Below, piece after piece: positions 34,836 through 46,122 of a DNA stretch of 64,000 bases. Origin of the DNA: Anastatus disparis (lineage: Eukaryota > Arthropoda > Insecta > Hymenoptera > Eupelmidae); the NCBI GenBank assembly GCA_017163975.1, contig JAFFSR010000237.1:1-64000 (forward strand), read 5' to 3'. Below the pieces are notes generated by a model, which was not told the DNA's origin, did not search any database, and was given only the letters and a program-made list of their open reading frames with translations. How positions within the stretch are numbered: the first letter of the stretch is position 1; the number at the start of each line of letters is the position of its first letter. The translations under genes and the position numbers were made by a program.

Positions 34836-35690
34836 TGTTACTTCATATTTTTAAGACGGTTTACTTTAAACTACTCCCAAAAAAATATTCACAACTAAAT
34901 TCATATAGTATTTACATTTGATTGATCATATTTCTTGATTAGTGTAATTACTATGGTCATATTAATTATATTTAACGACCTTTTTTATGAATTAGATTAA
35001 GAGCACAATATTTTGAGCATTCATTCAATTGAAATTAATGCAGAGGAAGATCATTATTTATTTTTACTAAAAGTGGATCAAATTTAATTTTGTCGTTTAA
35101 CTATGATTGACAGTCATATAAAGTAATATCGAGAATATATATTTTATAAAAATATGTAATTATTGTAATATGACAATTTGAACCAAAGAATAACGAATTT
35201 ATAAACTAAATTTGTTTGAATTTTTAACAATAAAAAAAAATAACTACATTAAAATATACTTCAACGAATCTTTACGTGAGTGTTACAAGATGCCTTTTGT
35301 GAAATTAGAAAAATTTGCTTGCAAACTTGCAAGGAAAGTGTTTCATCTACGAGTGAGTCAAACTTTCTGAAGTGGGCCACTAAAAATCGAGTAGTTGAAT
35401 TTAATATAATTTTTCACAGATAATTGAAGGTTTATATGTCAAAATCAATGTCTTAAAATATTTTTGGGAAATTTCAATTTTTGAAATATTTATAAACAAA
35501 TGAATTTTTTTTCGCTATTTTGATAAAATAGTGATTTCTCAGCAACTATTCGATAAAAATTAACGAAATTTGGTTTACATATGTATTAATACTAATAGAA
35601 TAATATACTAAAAACTTTTTTTATAAAAACCGAAAATTATTTTTAAAAAAACCATTTTGCAATAAGCTATTGAAAATTTATTCAACTTCT
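34836..35690. other. Intergenic region upstream of the receptor
   Basis: No gene. The left part includes a GGGCCACT motif near 35,372 beside a Tc1/mariner-like ACTTTCTGAAG; no partner end is evident. From about 35,500 the sequence is weakly inverted relative to about 37,130, so the adjacent palindrome may once have been longer. Confidence 0.35.
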
Positions 35691-36935
35691 CCTAAGGCTA
35701 GGAAATTTTTTCAGGGGGGATTTGATTTTTAAAGCATAAAACTAAAAATACGTGGAAGAAAATTTTAGTGCACTTAATTAGAAAAATAATTATGCATTTT
35801 TAAATATTGGAGTATGAGCGCAGACTGACTGGTTTTTGGCTTGTAAAATGAAAACTACTAAGAGAATTACTATGGTGTCAATAGAAAATTTGTAGAAAAT
35901 TAAATTATCAAAAAAATGAGAGGTCAAGCGATCTGATCGGTTTATTAGAACCGAAAAAAATTTGGAAAAACGGGAGAATTTTTCGTTTTTTTCAAAAATT
36001 CATAACTTTGTTATTTATGAAGATTAAGAGCTGAAATTTGGCATCGAAGTAAATAATTATATCTTCTTTTAACGGTCCGAAGGCAGATACTATCGGATTA
36101 TTAGTTTCTGCGCATTTGCAATTTTAATTTTTTTACGCTTTTTTTTTGTCAGGTTGTTATTAATTTTTTAAAATCGTTGTACATACTTTTCCAAAACGGT
36201 TTTGAAAACTAGAAATAAAATACCATTAAACATTATTCCAAGTTTTTATTATGAAATATGCACTATATAACATCAATGTAAACGGCCGAGCATGCGACGG
36301 ACAGTAAAAAGTGGGGATGTACGGGGAAGCAATATAAATATACAGGCGCGTGCCGTAAAGCGTTTAATTTTTTAATTTTTTACACTATTTTAATAAAAAC
36401 TTAAAATTATGTTCAATAGTTTTTTATTTCTAGTTTTCAAAACCGTTTTGGAAAAGTATGTACAACGATTTTAAAAAATTAATAACAACCTGACAAAAAA
36501 AGCGTAAAAAAATTAAAATTGCAAATGCGCAGAAACTAATAATCCGATAGTATCTGCCTTCGGACCGTTAAAAAGATATATTATTTACTGATGCCAAATT
36601 TCAGCTCTTAATCTTCATAAATAACAAAGTTATAAATTTTTGAAAAAACGAAAAATTCTCCCGTTTTTCCAAATTTTTTCGGTTCTAATAAACCGATCAG
36701 ATCGCTTGACCTCTCATTTTCTTGATAATTTAATTTTCTACAAATTTTCTATTGACACCATAGTAATTCTCTTAGTAGTTTTCATTTTACAAGCCAAAAC
36801 CAGTCAGCCTGCGCTCATACTCCAATATTTAAAAATGCATAATATTTTTCTAATTAAGTGCACTAAAATTTTCTTCCACGTATTTTTATTTTATGCTTTA
36901 AAATTAAATCCTGAAAAATCTCTATTTAAAAATTT
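35690..36935. repeat. Large palindromic element, about 550-bp arms
   Basis: Left arm about 35,690-36,255 and right arm about 36,390-36,935 are inverse complements over almost their full length (for example AAAACGGTTTTGAAAACTAG at 36,194 and CTAGTTTTCAAAACCGTTTT at 36,431). The 135-bp centre is GC-richer (GGCCGAGCATGCGACGG...). No transposase gene, so a foldback or MITE-like element. The ORF 36,640-36,951 lies in the right arm and is not a gene. Confidence 0.88.
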
Positions 36936-38090
36936 TAATTTGGTTTTATAAAAAGTTTTAGATATTTTTAATAAAAAAAAATATTTTAAAAATAATTTGT
37001 TTATAAATATTAAAATTAATTTAAAATATTTAAATACAACATTCTCAAATTTCTTCTAACGTTAGATTAAATCTTTTTCTAAAAATTATGAAAAATCGTA
37101 TTCAATTGTTCAATTTTCGTTTTTTGAAAAATAGTGATCTATTTTGTTTAAAATTCAAAATTATTTAAAAAACATTGTATTCGTTTCGATTATGTAGCCT
37201 TAAAATTAGTTTTCTAAAAACATTCCATTAAAAGAATATAAAAGTTAAAAATAAAATTATGTGATTGAAAAAAATGTTTTCTTTAGTAGAGCTATTATTA
37301 TTACAACGTAAATCACTAATATTTATACATAAATAAGAAAAAAAATTTTTTTTATAGTAAAAATTTATTTATTTACATTCAAGTAAATAAATAACTAGGA
37401 TAATAAAAAGTGAATATTTAATTTAAGTTGAATATTAATTAACATAAGTTGTATTTTCGGTAAATATAATCCAAAATTTGAGTCATTTTCATATGTAGTA
37501 GGTAATATAGATTTTATTGGATTATCCATTGAGTTTATATATTCAAAAAATATAGACTCAATTGCTGATCCAATAAAACTTATATTACCGACATAAAAAC
37601 AATAAGAGCACAGAAGATAAATATACACCAGCAGATAATAACCCAATCATACCATGAATTGTTCTGCCCGCTTAAATTTATCAACGTCTAATATAACAAC
37701 GATAAAAAAATCAATCAAATTTTTTCACACAAAATTTATTGAATTCTTCACAAAATATATGGAACATGTCAAGACTATATATAAATCAATTTTCGCATCG
37801 ATTTTTTTATACTTTTTACTAAAAAATGCAGATTTTTCAAATGATTTTTACTATGGTAAAAATTACTTTGATATTGATATACATCAACTAATATATTAAT
37901 ATATTTATTAATCTAAAAGGTCATCAAATTTAACAGTGAAATATCTGATACGTAAGTATATAATATATTTAAATAAGGTTTGTTAATATTTTAAGGATTT
38001 AACAAAATAATATATTATAGAAAACAATAAATTAATTTTCACAATAATTTCTTTAAAACAAATATTATCACAACGTTGGAGTTGTCGTAC
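36936..38090. other. AT-rich region without an identified gene
   Basis: Two divergent short ORFs (37,395-37,646 minus and 37,654-37,899 plus) have hydrophobic stretches but no family signature I recognise. The minus one could be a receptor-exon fragment; this is a guess only. Confidence 0.3.
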
Positions 38091-38094
38091 ATCC

Positions 38095-38222
38095 TACGTT
38101 GAGTTGGAAAAACGAGAAGTTAATCATTGCAACATTCCAAGATATTCCAATATCAACCATATACGTTGAGGTGGAAAAATGAGAAGTTAATCATTGCAAC
38201 ATTCCAAGACATTCGAATATTC
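38095..38222. repeat. 67-bp tandem duplication
   Basis: ACGTTGAG(T/G)TGGAAAAA(C/T)GAGAAGTTAATC... occurs at 38,096 and 38,163 with few differences over about 60 bp. Confidence 0.75.
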
Positions 38223-38369
38223 TGTACTGTAGTTATATCTATTCCAGTATAAACCATAGTTAATTTTAACATTTTTTGGCTAAACTTTGTAAGTAAATTA
38301 AACACCAACATACCACCACAAATCATATGACAGAAAATACAAAAAATCCAAGGAAAATACAAATCAACT

Positions 38370-38835
38370 TCAATACCAGCTCTTATTACTGAAGATCAAA
38401 ACAAATTATTTAACGAATATGAAACACTGAATTCGCAAAAATCTTCGCCAGTAACTCGAGTGATAAAAACTATCAAAAAGAATTTATAGAAATCAAGAAA
38501 CAATTATCATTTAATAAGTCAAATTCAACTGGCTATGATAAGACAATAGACAAAATATTAAATAATAAAATAGCGATAGAAGAAATCATGAAAATTCTTA
38601 AGCAGTGCTTTTGCACTGAAAAATTCCAGCCCTGGATCTGGCCACATCCCGAACATACTACTAAAATACCTTCCTATTCCAGCAATCCAGTATTTAGAAA
38701 ACTACTAAGCGCGATATGAATCGGCGAAGTCTTTCCAGAAAAATGAAAACTAGCCACGGTTATCCCAATCAAAAAACCAGATAAAGACTCAACAAGTACA
38801 AAGAACTATCGACCTATCGACTTTATACAATTATA
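38370..38835 (+). pseudogene. Non-LTR retrotransposon RT fragment (jockey-like)
   Basis: Reading across frames and stops gives a run typical of the N-terminal RT region of jockey/CR1-type elements: 'ITEDQNKLFNEYETL', then 'SSPGSGHIPNILLKYLPIPA', 'GEVFPEK' and 'ATVIPIKKPDKD' followed by 'KNYRPI'. At least three in-frame stops and indels. Both the endonuclease and the catalytic RT part are missing. Confidence 0.65.
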
Positions 38836-39082
38836 TTGAAAATACATGAACTATAACGGTGTTAATTTTATGAAATTTAAGCAGTACAAAAATAGTTTAT
38901 TACAAAAGTACTACCAAGAGATATCATACAATCTGATTTCATATATCTTTTTATTCTATTATGTCTTTTATGAAACTTTCAGGTTTTATTTGAAATTATT
39001 TTTAATTGAATTGGTTCATAAATTTATCAGAAGTTTGTTTTAAAATTTTCAAATATTTTCATATTTTTGTATTTGAATACTA
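38836..39082. other. Short unassigned spacer
   Basis: AT-rich. A 65-codon ORF (38,846-39,043) has no motif. Confidence 0.3.
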
Positions 39083-39885
39083 TGTGCGACGATGCTGTTT
39101 CAAGCATCACGCTTAAACCGGGTTCCGCAACCGCTAAAAGGCGAACTCATTCGTCGCGCTCAAGCGTAGTACCCACGCTCATCCACTACGAGGCGTCACT
39201 CCCTCAACAAGAATAGCGCGCTCCAGAGCATATAAGTCGGCGTGACAGCTGGCTTAGACAGAGGCTTTTCTCCGAAGCTTTTTTCCCTCTTACTCTATAG
39301 AGAAGTTAGGCTCTATACAGTGGAAACTATCAGTGTTCCTTTAACGTTTAACTGACCATATCTATGTAGTGGAGGAATTTTCTTGCGTAGATTCCTAACC
39401 ACCTAACTGTGTAGTGAAGGGATTTCCTTGCATAGTTCCCTACCTCCTACCTCTACCTCCACCTTCTCGGTCGGGGCACGTCCTCCGCCAGTCGATGCGA
39501 GTAGCACGACTAGTATACCCTCTCCATTTCTACGCTGAGGCTTAAAGGCTACCTTTCCAGTCTTCCAGGAGGCGGGAGTCAAAAAATCTTAAATGAGATG
39601 GGAAGTCGAATATAGAGCCCCTGCGACCTCACGTTTTATTCGTCTGGGAAATCTCTTTCGAAAGAGCCCCCACTCGACCCCCATCCCTTTTAAGATTTTT
39701 CGACTTCCGCATCCCCTCGCTCCCCAAGGGGAGGAGGTGGGTACTTTTTCTGTTAAATAATAGATTTTGTAACCCTATTACACCCCTGATAATTTCAATC
39801 CCATATCTCAAGCCATTCTAAAATTATTCAAGTGGCCCGGAACTTTTGGAAGGCACTGTATATTACTGTACCTTAAAAATAACCT
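39083..39885 (+). mobile_element. GC-rich insert with promoter-like elements, possible solo LTR or non-autonomous transposon
   Basis: About 800 bp of balanced composition between AT-rich flanks. It starts near TGTGCGACGATGC. CATATAAG at about 39,227 could be a TATA box. A short internal repeat '(G/T)TGTAGTG(G/A)AGG(A/G)A' occurs at about 39,365 and 39,411. The right edge, ACTTTTGGAAGGCACTGTA, read on the minus strand resembles a Tc1/mariner terminal repeat (TACAGTGCCTTCCAAAAG). The two ends do not match each other, so this may be two elements side by side. Confidence 0.4.
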
Positions 39886-39908
39886 CAGTCTCATTTATGC
39901 GTCCCCAG

Positions 39909-40880
39909 TTACTGAGCCACATTCAGTACTGCATGCTTCAATTGGTTCAATGGTTGCATTTTAATGCTGCAGTCATTAATATCTTCTAAAATTTTTTTAA
40001 TTTTTTGTTTTCCTGCGATCTTTTGTTGGACATGTATAATATATTCCGGTTTTCTTATAGGCATATTGCGACGTACACGACTATCGATGATTTCTGGTAA
40101 TAGACAATAAGTATCAAATTTTTTTAACTTTGGTTTCATCATCATTTTCTAAAATTTATCATCATATTATTTTCTTACGTATTTGATACTTTTTTTAGTA
40201 CATAATACAAATAAAAAATATTTCAATATTATATCATTTTGTTGAAGTCCTTCGCGCTATAATATTGTTTAATTTCCTTTTTTTGATCAATTGCTTGTAA
40301 AGGAATTAAATTTGCTACTGAATTAGGAGACTTAATTTCAACGATTTCATCTGTTTCTATTCTCCATCTAAACTAGCAGCTAAGTACAGTTTTCCAACAC
40401 CAATAAACAATCTAGAACGTTGAACTTTTATTTTTAACAATTTTTCCAACCACTTTATAACTTTTGTTTCCATTTGTAGACTATATTGAAACTGTGTCAA
40501 ATCTAATGCAGGAGGATACAAAATATTCATAACTTTTGGAGCATATGATGTACTATCTCTTGCATGACATATTTCTTCTCCAAATTTGATCCAGTTAATC
40601 TTGTTCGACGTTTTCATACTATTTATAAAAATGGCTCTGCTTAATACTTTCTCGTTCTATTTCTTCTCGGTTTTCTGCATCTCGTTCTAAATTAAGTTAA
40701 TTATTATAAATTAATTCATCATAAGTTTCTTTATAAAGATCTGGTTCTTCATGATTGTGAATGTGATTTTTTCATTATCTTGTATAACGTATCTTTTTCT
40801 TTTATCTCTGGCTTGTTTTAATAATCTGTTGTATGCAACTTTCCTTTTATGCTGCATTTCCAAGTTTATAGCAACGCTGA
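39909..40880 (-). pseudogene. YqaJ-type nuclease relic of a transposon-encoded protein
   Basis: Minus-strand fragments in order: a basic stretch at about 40,870-40,740; then 'NKINWIKFGEEICHARDSTSYAPKVMNIL' from 40,617; 'RLFIGVGKLYLAASLDGE' near 40,370; 'VEIKSP' in the next frame near 40,335; and 'CLLPEIIDSRVRRNMPIRKPEYI' at 40,110-40,040. The LAASxDG and EIK motifs are the catalytic blocks of the YqaJ/lambda-exonuclease fold, and the C-terminal block is typical of animal YqaJ proteins carried by mobile elements. A frameshift between the two catalytic blocks and a missing central part show that it is dead. Confidence 0.62.
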
Positions 40881-41292
40881 AATCTTAATCAATATATTGC
40901 CTAATTTTGTTAAAGGCTAAGCCTGTGTTTAACCAGATTATACTACCGAATTCAAATTGGTTCCCATGCGAAAACAACATGATACTCTATGCAAGTAGAT
41001 TTTCAGTAATATTAACAGAGTAATCATGCATTATTGACTGACAACTATGTTAAAACAGCATGGTACACTAAGTCGTTTTTAACAGTATTGTAAACGACTT
41101 AACTAGCGCCATGTTATTTTAGCATGGCTCTACAATATCATATTCTTTTTTTTCAGTGTAGCAGCTAGTCATAGCAAATAGTAAAAGTCAGAAAAGGCAA
41201 AATTAACGTTTACCATCAACAGTTTTTGCAACCTGTGAATTAAAACTTTCTGAGGCATCTGTTGTAACTTTCCGTAGTAAACTATTTGCGTA
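40881..41292. other. Spacer before the tandem array
   Basis: Contains near-inverted AACAGCATGGTACACTAAGTCG (about 41,054) and a related GTAAACGACTTAACTAGCGCCATG (about 41,090), a short palindromic region. No gene. Confidence 0.35.
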
Positions 41293-42009
41293 ACAACTTA
41301 CTTTTTTACTTTTACGTTAATAACTTATTATTTTTTTAAATTTTGTTGAAGGTAGTTTTATATTTTCAATAACATTTTATATGGCTTTTTTACACTTTAT
41401 TTTTAACAAAGGAATTTTTTATTGATTCATTATTATCATCAAAATATAGGTACAATATCATTTGTAAGTATTATTTTAAATCATATTAAAACTTGACCAC
41501 ACATTATTGATTTCAGTATTTTTTCTAGTGTATTTTTGTTATAATTTAATTCCTACTTTTTTATTATCTATAATGTTAAAGACTTTTTTTAGAGATATAA
41601 TAGATTTTTTTATAGTTGATTGTATTAAATTAGTTTAAATTTTTGACAAAATATTTTTTATTTTTGAGATAGTGAAAAAGATTTTTTTTAAGCTACCTTG
41701 CCGTAATTTTACCTTTTTAAAGGTTATTTTTGACAACATATTTTAATTTGATTTTCATAATACAAAGGGAGATGAAGTTACAATTAATGGAAATTCATAA
41801 TTAAATGATTCAAAAGTTCGAAAATACTGTGTGAATTCCTAACAAATTTGCATAATATTTTCTAAAATTCTAACTTTATACTTTTTCATTTAAAATTATA
41901 AGACTCTACATTAGGCTAAAAATAATAATGGACTTTCCAAAAATCGAACCCCACCTCAAAGGTTAAAAAAAGTACTCAGAAAAAGAAAATTTATTTTTAA
42001 AAAATTATT

Positions 42010-42140
42010 TATTATGCATTTTGATTTATGTACATTATTTATATTCATTATTTACATACATTATCTATATACATTATTTATATTCATTATTTACATACAT
42101 CATCTATATACATTATTTATATACATTATTTATATGCATT
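42010..42140. repeat. ATTATTTA-TACATTA simple repeat, unit A
   Basis: Degenerate 14-16-bp repeats of TACATTATTTATAT/TACATTATCTATAT. Equivalent tracts at 51,907-52,037 (B) and 63,350-63,475 (C) differ in repeat number. The ORFs here are by-products of the repeat. It lies 3' of the DWNN gene. Confidence 0.85.
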
Positions 42141-42281
42141 ATGATGCACGAGTCATATTACGATTATTACATTTATATCACATTTCATTCGGAATATATA
42201 AGTTCTTTTGAATTAATTTACATAGTAATTAATACTATAGTATTAGTTGGCAAATTTTTGCAAACATCACGTAGAAAATCT

Positions 42282-43393
42282 TCAGGCATAATTTGGCTTT
42301 TTACTAACAGGTTCCGAATCTTGAGGTGATAAAGTACGTTTTCTGTTTCTTTCTTGATAAATTTCACTGAAAAATAAAAAAGATATATTTTTATATCAAC
42401 TGTACTGAAAGTTAAAATAAATTATAATAAGTTTTAAATACTTACTGATCAATAGCCCGTACTGCATAAGATCCTTGAGGAGTTAACATAGCCCCAGGTA
42501 CCGAAGGTCCCTCAACCTCGATCATAAAACTTTTTGGAATTCCTGTACTTTTCTTTATTGCTTTTTGATGAAATCCAAGGGGACAATCTTTAATCCAATG
42601 TCCTGGCTGATGACATTTGCGACAACAATAGTTTGAAGGTAGTTGACCAGTTTGATTAGATCCGCGAATTTCGCTGTAACTAAAAAAAAAGATATATATA
42701 TTAATATGTGCATTCGAAATTTGTGTTTTTAAATTTACTTGACTTTACAAGAGCGATCATATAGTCCAGTGGTTTCGATTCCCCGGGAAAGTTTGAGAAA
42801 AATTTTTCTGAATTTTTATGCGGGGAATAGAACCTGGAAATTAAGAGTATTTAAAATAAGTCCCATGAATATTAAAAAGTCCCACTAGGCAAAACAGAGG
42901 AAATCAGAAAGCTAGCACAGTTTGAAAAGTCAAGTAAAGAAGAAGAAATTTCTTTCAAAAAGTAAATAAATAATAGAACTTACTTAGCAGGATCATACTC
43001 GTACGTTGACTGGCTAATCATAGCCAGGATTTTATCTTCTTCTGTGAGATTTAATTTGCTTAAATCATTTGGAATTTTTACCTTGACTTCTGGTGTTGGA
43101 TAACTTACATTTCGTGGCTGAGAATTTCTATTTAGATATGGAGAAAATTTTTTCTCAGCAATTAACGGTACTCGGCTTACTATGAGACTACTATTTTTGG
43201 CAATTAGATCGTTATCTTTGAGATAACTTTCTTTGGTTTGAGCGTTGACTATAAGTAAGTCCGAGCCTGTATTTTTGCTGATTTTTTTGCGTTCAAAAAT
43301 TATCTTTTTTAAATCTGCCACGCTGATGTGCATACAATCCAGAGGAACTGTATCTACTTCCGATGTCGATTTAAACTTATAACTCACAGACAT
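42282..43393 (-). CDS. RING-less RBBP6/SNAMA-like protein: DWNN domain plus CCHC zinc knuckle (copy A, intact)
   Basis: Three coding exons, 42,984-43,393, 42,446-42,679 and 42,282-42,366, with GTAAGT donors and clean acceptors give 242 residues. Residues 1-78 form the ubiquitin-like DWNN domain ('ISVADLKKIIFERKKI', 'LLIVNAQTKESY', 'KNSSLIVSRVPL'). Residues about 152-165 hold a perfect Cys-x2-Cys-x4-His-x4-Cys knuckle ('CRKCHQPGHWIKDC'). 'KKSTGIPKSFMIEVE' and 'GAMLTPQGSYAVRAID' are the conserved segment that normally leads to the RING domain of RBBP6. Instead a short basic tail and a TGA follow. RBBP6 is a RING E3 ligase and 3'-end-processing factor. Without RING this protein cannot act as that ligase and may act as a dominant regulator or RNA-binding partner (inference). 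A splice acceptor at 43,407 shows at least one upstream non-coding exon. Confidence 0.88.
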
Positions 43394-43553
43394 TTTGAAG
43401 GCGAATCTGAAATTTGAAATAAAATAGAAATTATTATAGTTTATTTTACAAATTTATTTCTTATTATTACTAGTTAGTTAAAATGCGTTATTATTACATT
43501 ATTATTTACGTAACTGAATTGATATATATATAGTCGAAGTTATATATATAATA

Positions 43554-44524
43554 CACTGAAAAGAAAATTTATTTGATTCAAATAAATCATGTATTTGGAT
43601 GATTAAAATTAAAAAACGTTTTATTTTATTTAAATAGCTTTTTTATGAGCTAAGAAATATTTATTGGAAAAAACCAAAAATTTCTTTGATTTATAATTTA
43701 TTTGATTCGAATAAATAATTATTTTAATCAAAGAAATGTTTTTATGAAAGCCAAAAATTGTATTTTATTAAAAAAAATGTATTAATAAAATTTTCATTCA
43801 AAATAAATGAAAATATATTACAATAAAAACTGATTTAATTAAAATTTATATTAATGTATTCAAGCAATCGTTTATTAAAAACAATATATCTTTGTAACAA
43901 AAATATTATTTTTTAAGAAAAATAATCCGTATTTCGTACAAAATAAAATTCATTTTCTTAATGAATACATAGAATGGTTAAAAATAAAAATTTATTTTTA
44001 CTCAATCTAAATACATTTATATTTGAATAAAATATACATAACATTAAGTTTTATACAAAAAACATGATTGGCTTTAGAAAAGTTTCAAACATTGCAGCAA
44101 CCTGCGACAATTTTTTTTGTGAAACGTTTCATGAAAGGTTTTCAAATATTTATATTATAAGTACATTTTTATTGCTTTATTTTATTCTTTATTTAATTTA
44201 TGAAACATTTTACAAAGTAATGGTTGACATTATACACAGCTAGAAATTGGGTGAAGTTTAAACATCCAGTGTCTGTTTAAACTCCATCTGAAAAAATAAA
44301 ATACACAAGTATTATATATTTAACACATTAAATAACACTTTATTTAATAATAAGATTTGTTTCTTTATGATATTTGGTACTTTGATTACCAAGAAACGTT
44401 TATTGTTTTCAAAACGAGATATTTTTAGATAAAAAATAAATGTATTCGATTTTGTTTCAATTAAATTCCATTTCAATTGAGTCAAATAAATTTTATTTCT
44501 TTCAAATGAATTTTCTTTTCAGTG
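43554..44524. mobile_element. MITE with CACTGAAAAG terminal inverted repeats, unit A
   Basis: The left end CACTGAAAAGAAAATT at 43,554 and right end AATTTTCTTTTCAGTG ending at 44,524 are inverse complements over about 22 bp with one mismatch. No transposase. It lies between the 5' non-coding exon and the coding start of the DWNN gene. Related ends occur elsewhere (for example 45,520-45,541). Confidence 0.7.
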
Positions 44525-44590
44525 TTATATACATAAACTTGCATAATAAAATCATACTCTGTGTAATTATGATTTAAAAAAACAACTTAC

Positions 44591-44834
44591 CACTCGTGCT
44601 TTTGATTGATATTTTTTAGGGATTTCGTTAATTAGTATTATAAAAGTTTAAAAATCGTTTGTCAAATATTTTGAAATATATGCAATGAACAAAGCGTTGA
44701 ATTTCAACAAGTCTTATATATAGAATAGATATATTGTATTTAATATGAAGCTAACACGAAAGTTGACTTTAATTATCTATCAAAATATTTTACTTATTAG
44801 ATTGATGTGAGCTCATCAATTTTTAAAAGCAAAC
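44591..44834 (-). other. Predicted 5' non-coding exon of DWNN gene copy A
   Basis: Begins at the TCAGT initiator and ends at a GTGGTAAGT donor at 44,591/44,590. Splicing to the acceptor at 43,407 would join it 13 nt upstream of the ATG. No long ORF inside. A matching exon is present in unit B at about 53,928-54,171. Confidence 0.5.
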
Positions 44835-44865
44835 TGAAAATATTTCATAGGCAGGTCACTTTATA
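44831..44865 (-). promoter_or_regulatory. TATA plus initiator promoter, proximal, unit A
   Basis: On the minus strand TATAAA (44,865-44,860) is followed by TCAGTTT (44,837-44,831). The initiator A is 31 nt from the first T, the canonical spacing. The same pair is found in unit B at 54,168-54,202. Confidence 0.65.
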
Positions 44866-45289
44866 TGCGCGCTCGGTACTTAATTCTTTAAAATTACCCT
44901 CCCCTTAAAGAAAGGATTAATCCAGGTACAATTATAAAATATAATCCTAAATTTAATCCTATTCCTCAAATATTAAGGAATTTACATTTTCATAATATTT
45001 AAGGGATTAACTTTTAAATCACCCCAAACTCTCCACCCCAAAATTTAAATCGATATTGCATGAAAAATCTTAAATGAATTAAAGCTTAAAATGCAATTGA
45101 GGCTTGAATACACATTTTGTGTATTCTGCATCAATTTACTACGATATTTAATTAATCAAATTATTAATAATAATTTAAAATTCCTACTCAATAAATTTTT
45201 GATATAAAAAATAATTTAATATGTATAAAAGACAAATAATTACAAAATCTGATATTTCGATGCGAAAGAAATATCACTTTATTTAATGA

Positions 45290-46065
45290 CATATAATTTG
45301 TTTCTTCATGAAATCTTTTATTAAAACCAAAAGAATTGTATTTCATTTGATATTTGGTGCTTTTATTACCAAGAAATATTTATTGTTTGAAAAACGAGAT
45401 ATTTTCAAATTACAAGTTTTGAATTAAATAAATTATTGTGTTAATCAAATATAAATAAATATTTGTTAGAATAGGAGATATTTTTGATTTTGTTTCGATT
45501 AAATTTAATTTCAATTAAATCAAATAAATTTTCTTTTCAGTCTGATATGCATAAACTTTCATAATAAAATATTTCGCTGTGTAATTCTGATTTTAAAAAA
45601 ATTCTTACCTTTTTATTTCTGTTGATTTTCTAAAGAATTTGTATTGTGACAATTATCACAGTGTACTATATTTTTAAAAGAAAATAAGGCAATTGTTGAA
45701 CTGCACTAAGAAAATTTCTGTATTAAAATATTTTACGTACAAGATAGATGTGAGCTTATTAATTTTTAAAAGCAAACTGAAAATATTTCACAGGCAAGCC
45801 ATCTTATATGCGCGTTCAGTATTTAGTTCTTTAAAAATACCTCCTTTTAAAGAAAGGATTAATTAATGCAGGTATACGATAGTAAAATTTAATCATTATT
45901 ACTCTCTTAATTATGAGAATTACATTTTCATAATGTTTGAGGGATTAATTTTTTATTGTACACTTAATCCCTTAATTCCTTTAACGAATAAGGCAATTAA
46001 TGGGAAACCCTAAAATTTATATCTATATCGCATGAAAAATCTTAGGTAAATTAAGATTTAAGAAA
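45290..46065. repeat. Second, diverged copy of the promoter/5' exon region, unit A
   Basis: This block parallels about 44,340-45,060: a MITE end (CTTTTCAGT), the CATAAACTT...AATAAAAT segment, a GTAAG donor (rc at about 45,605), the AAACTGAAAATATTTCA initiator region, TATATG, and ATTAATCC motifs, all in the same order at about 0.94-1.02 kb distance. Divergence is far greater than between units, so it arose before the unit duplication. Confidence 0.75.
45774..45808 (-). promoter_or_regulatory. TATA plus initiator promoter, distal, unit A
   Basis: Minus strand TATAAG (45,808-45,803) and TCAGTTT (45,780-45,774) keep the spacing of the proximal promoter. A GTAAGA-type donor lies downstream, so an alternative first exon is plausible. 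The unit B counterpart is at 55,111-55,145. Confidence 0.55.
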
Positions 46066-46122
46066 TTTATAAGTTATTCAGGTCAGTTGTTCATATTATG
46101 AATATTCCTTTACATTTTCTGT

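Noticed and set aside
39629..39811. 60-codon minus-strand ORF in the GC-rich insert
   Set aside because: No motif and located in a probable non-coding LTR-like insert.
42014..42329. ORFs rich in Ile, Tyr and His over the simple repeat (also 51,911-52,226 and 63,352-63,660)
   Set aside because: They are translations of the TACATTATTTATAT repeat and run antisense over the last DWNN exon. Their conservation only reflects the tandem duplication.
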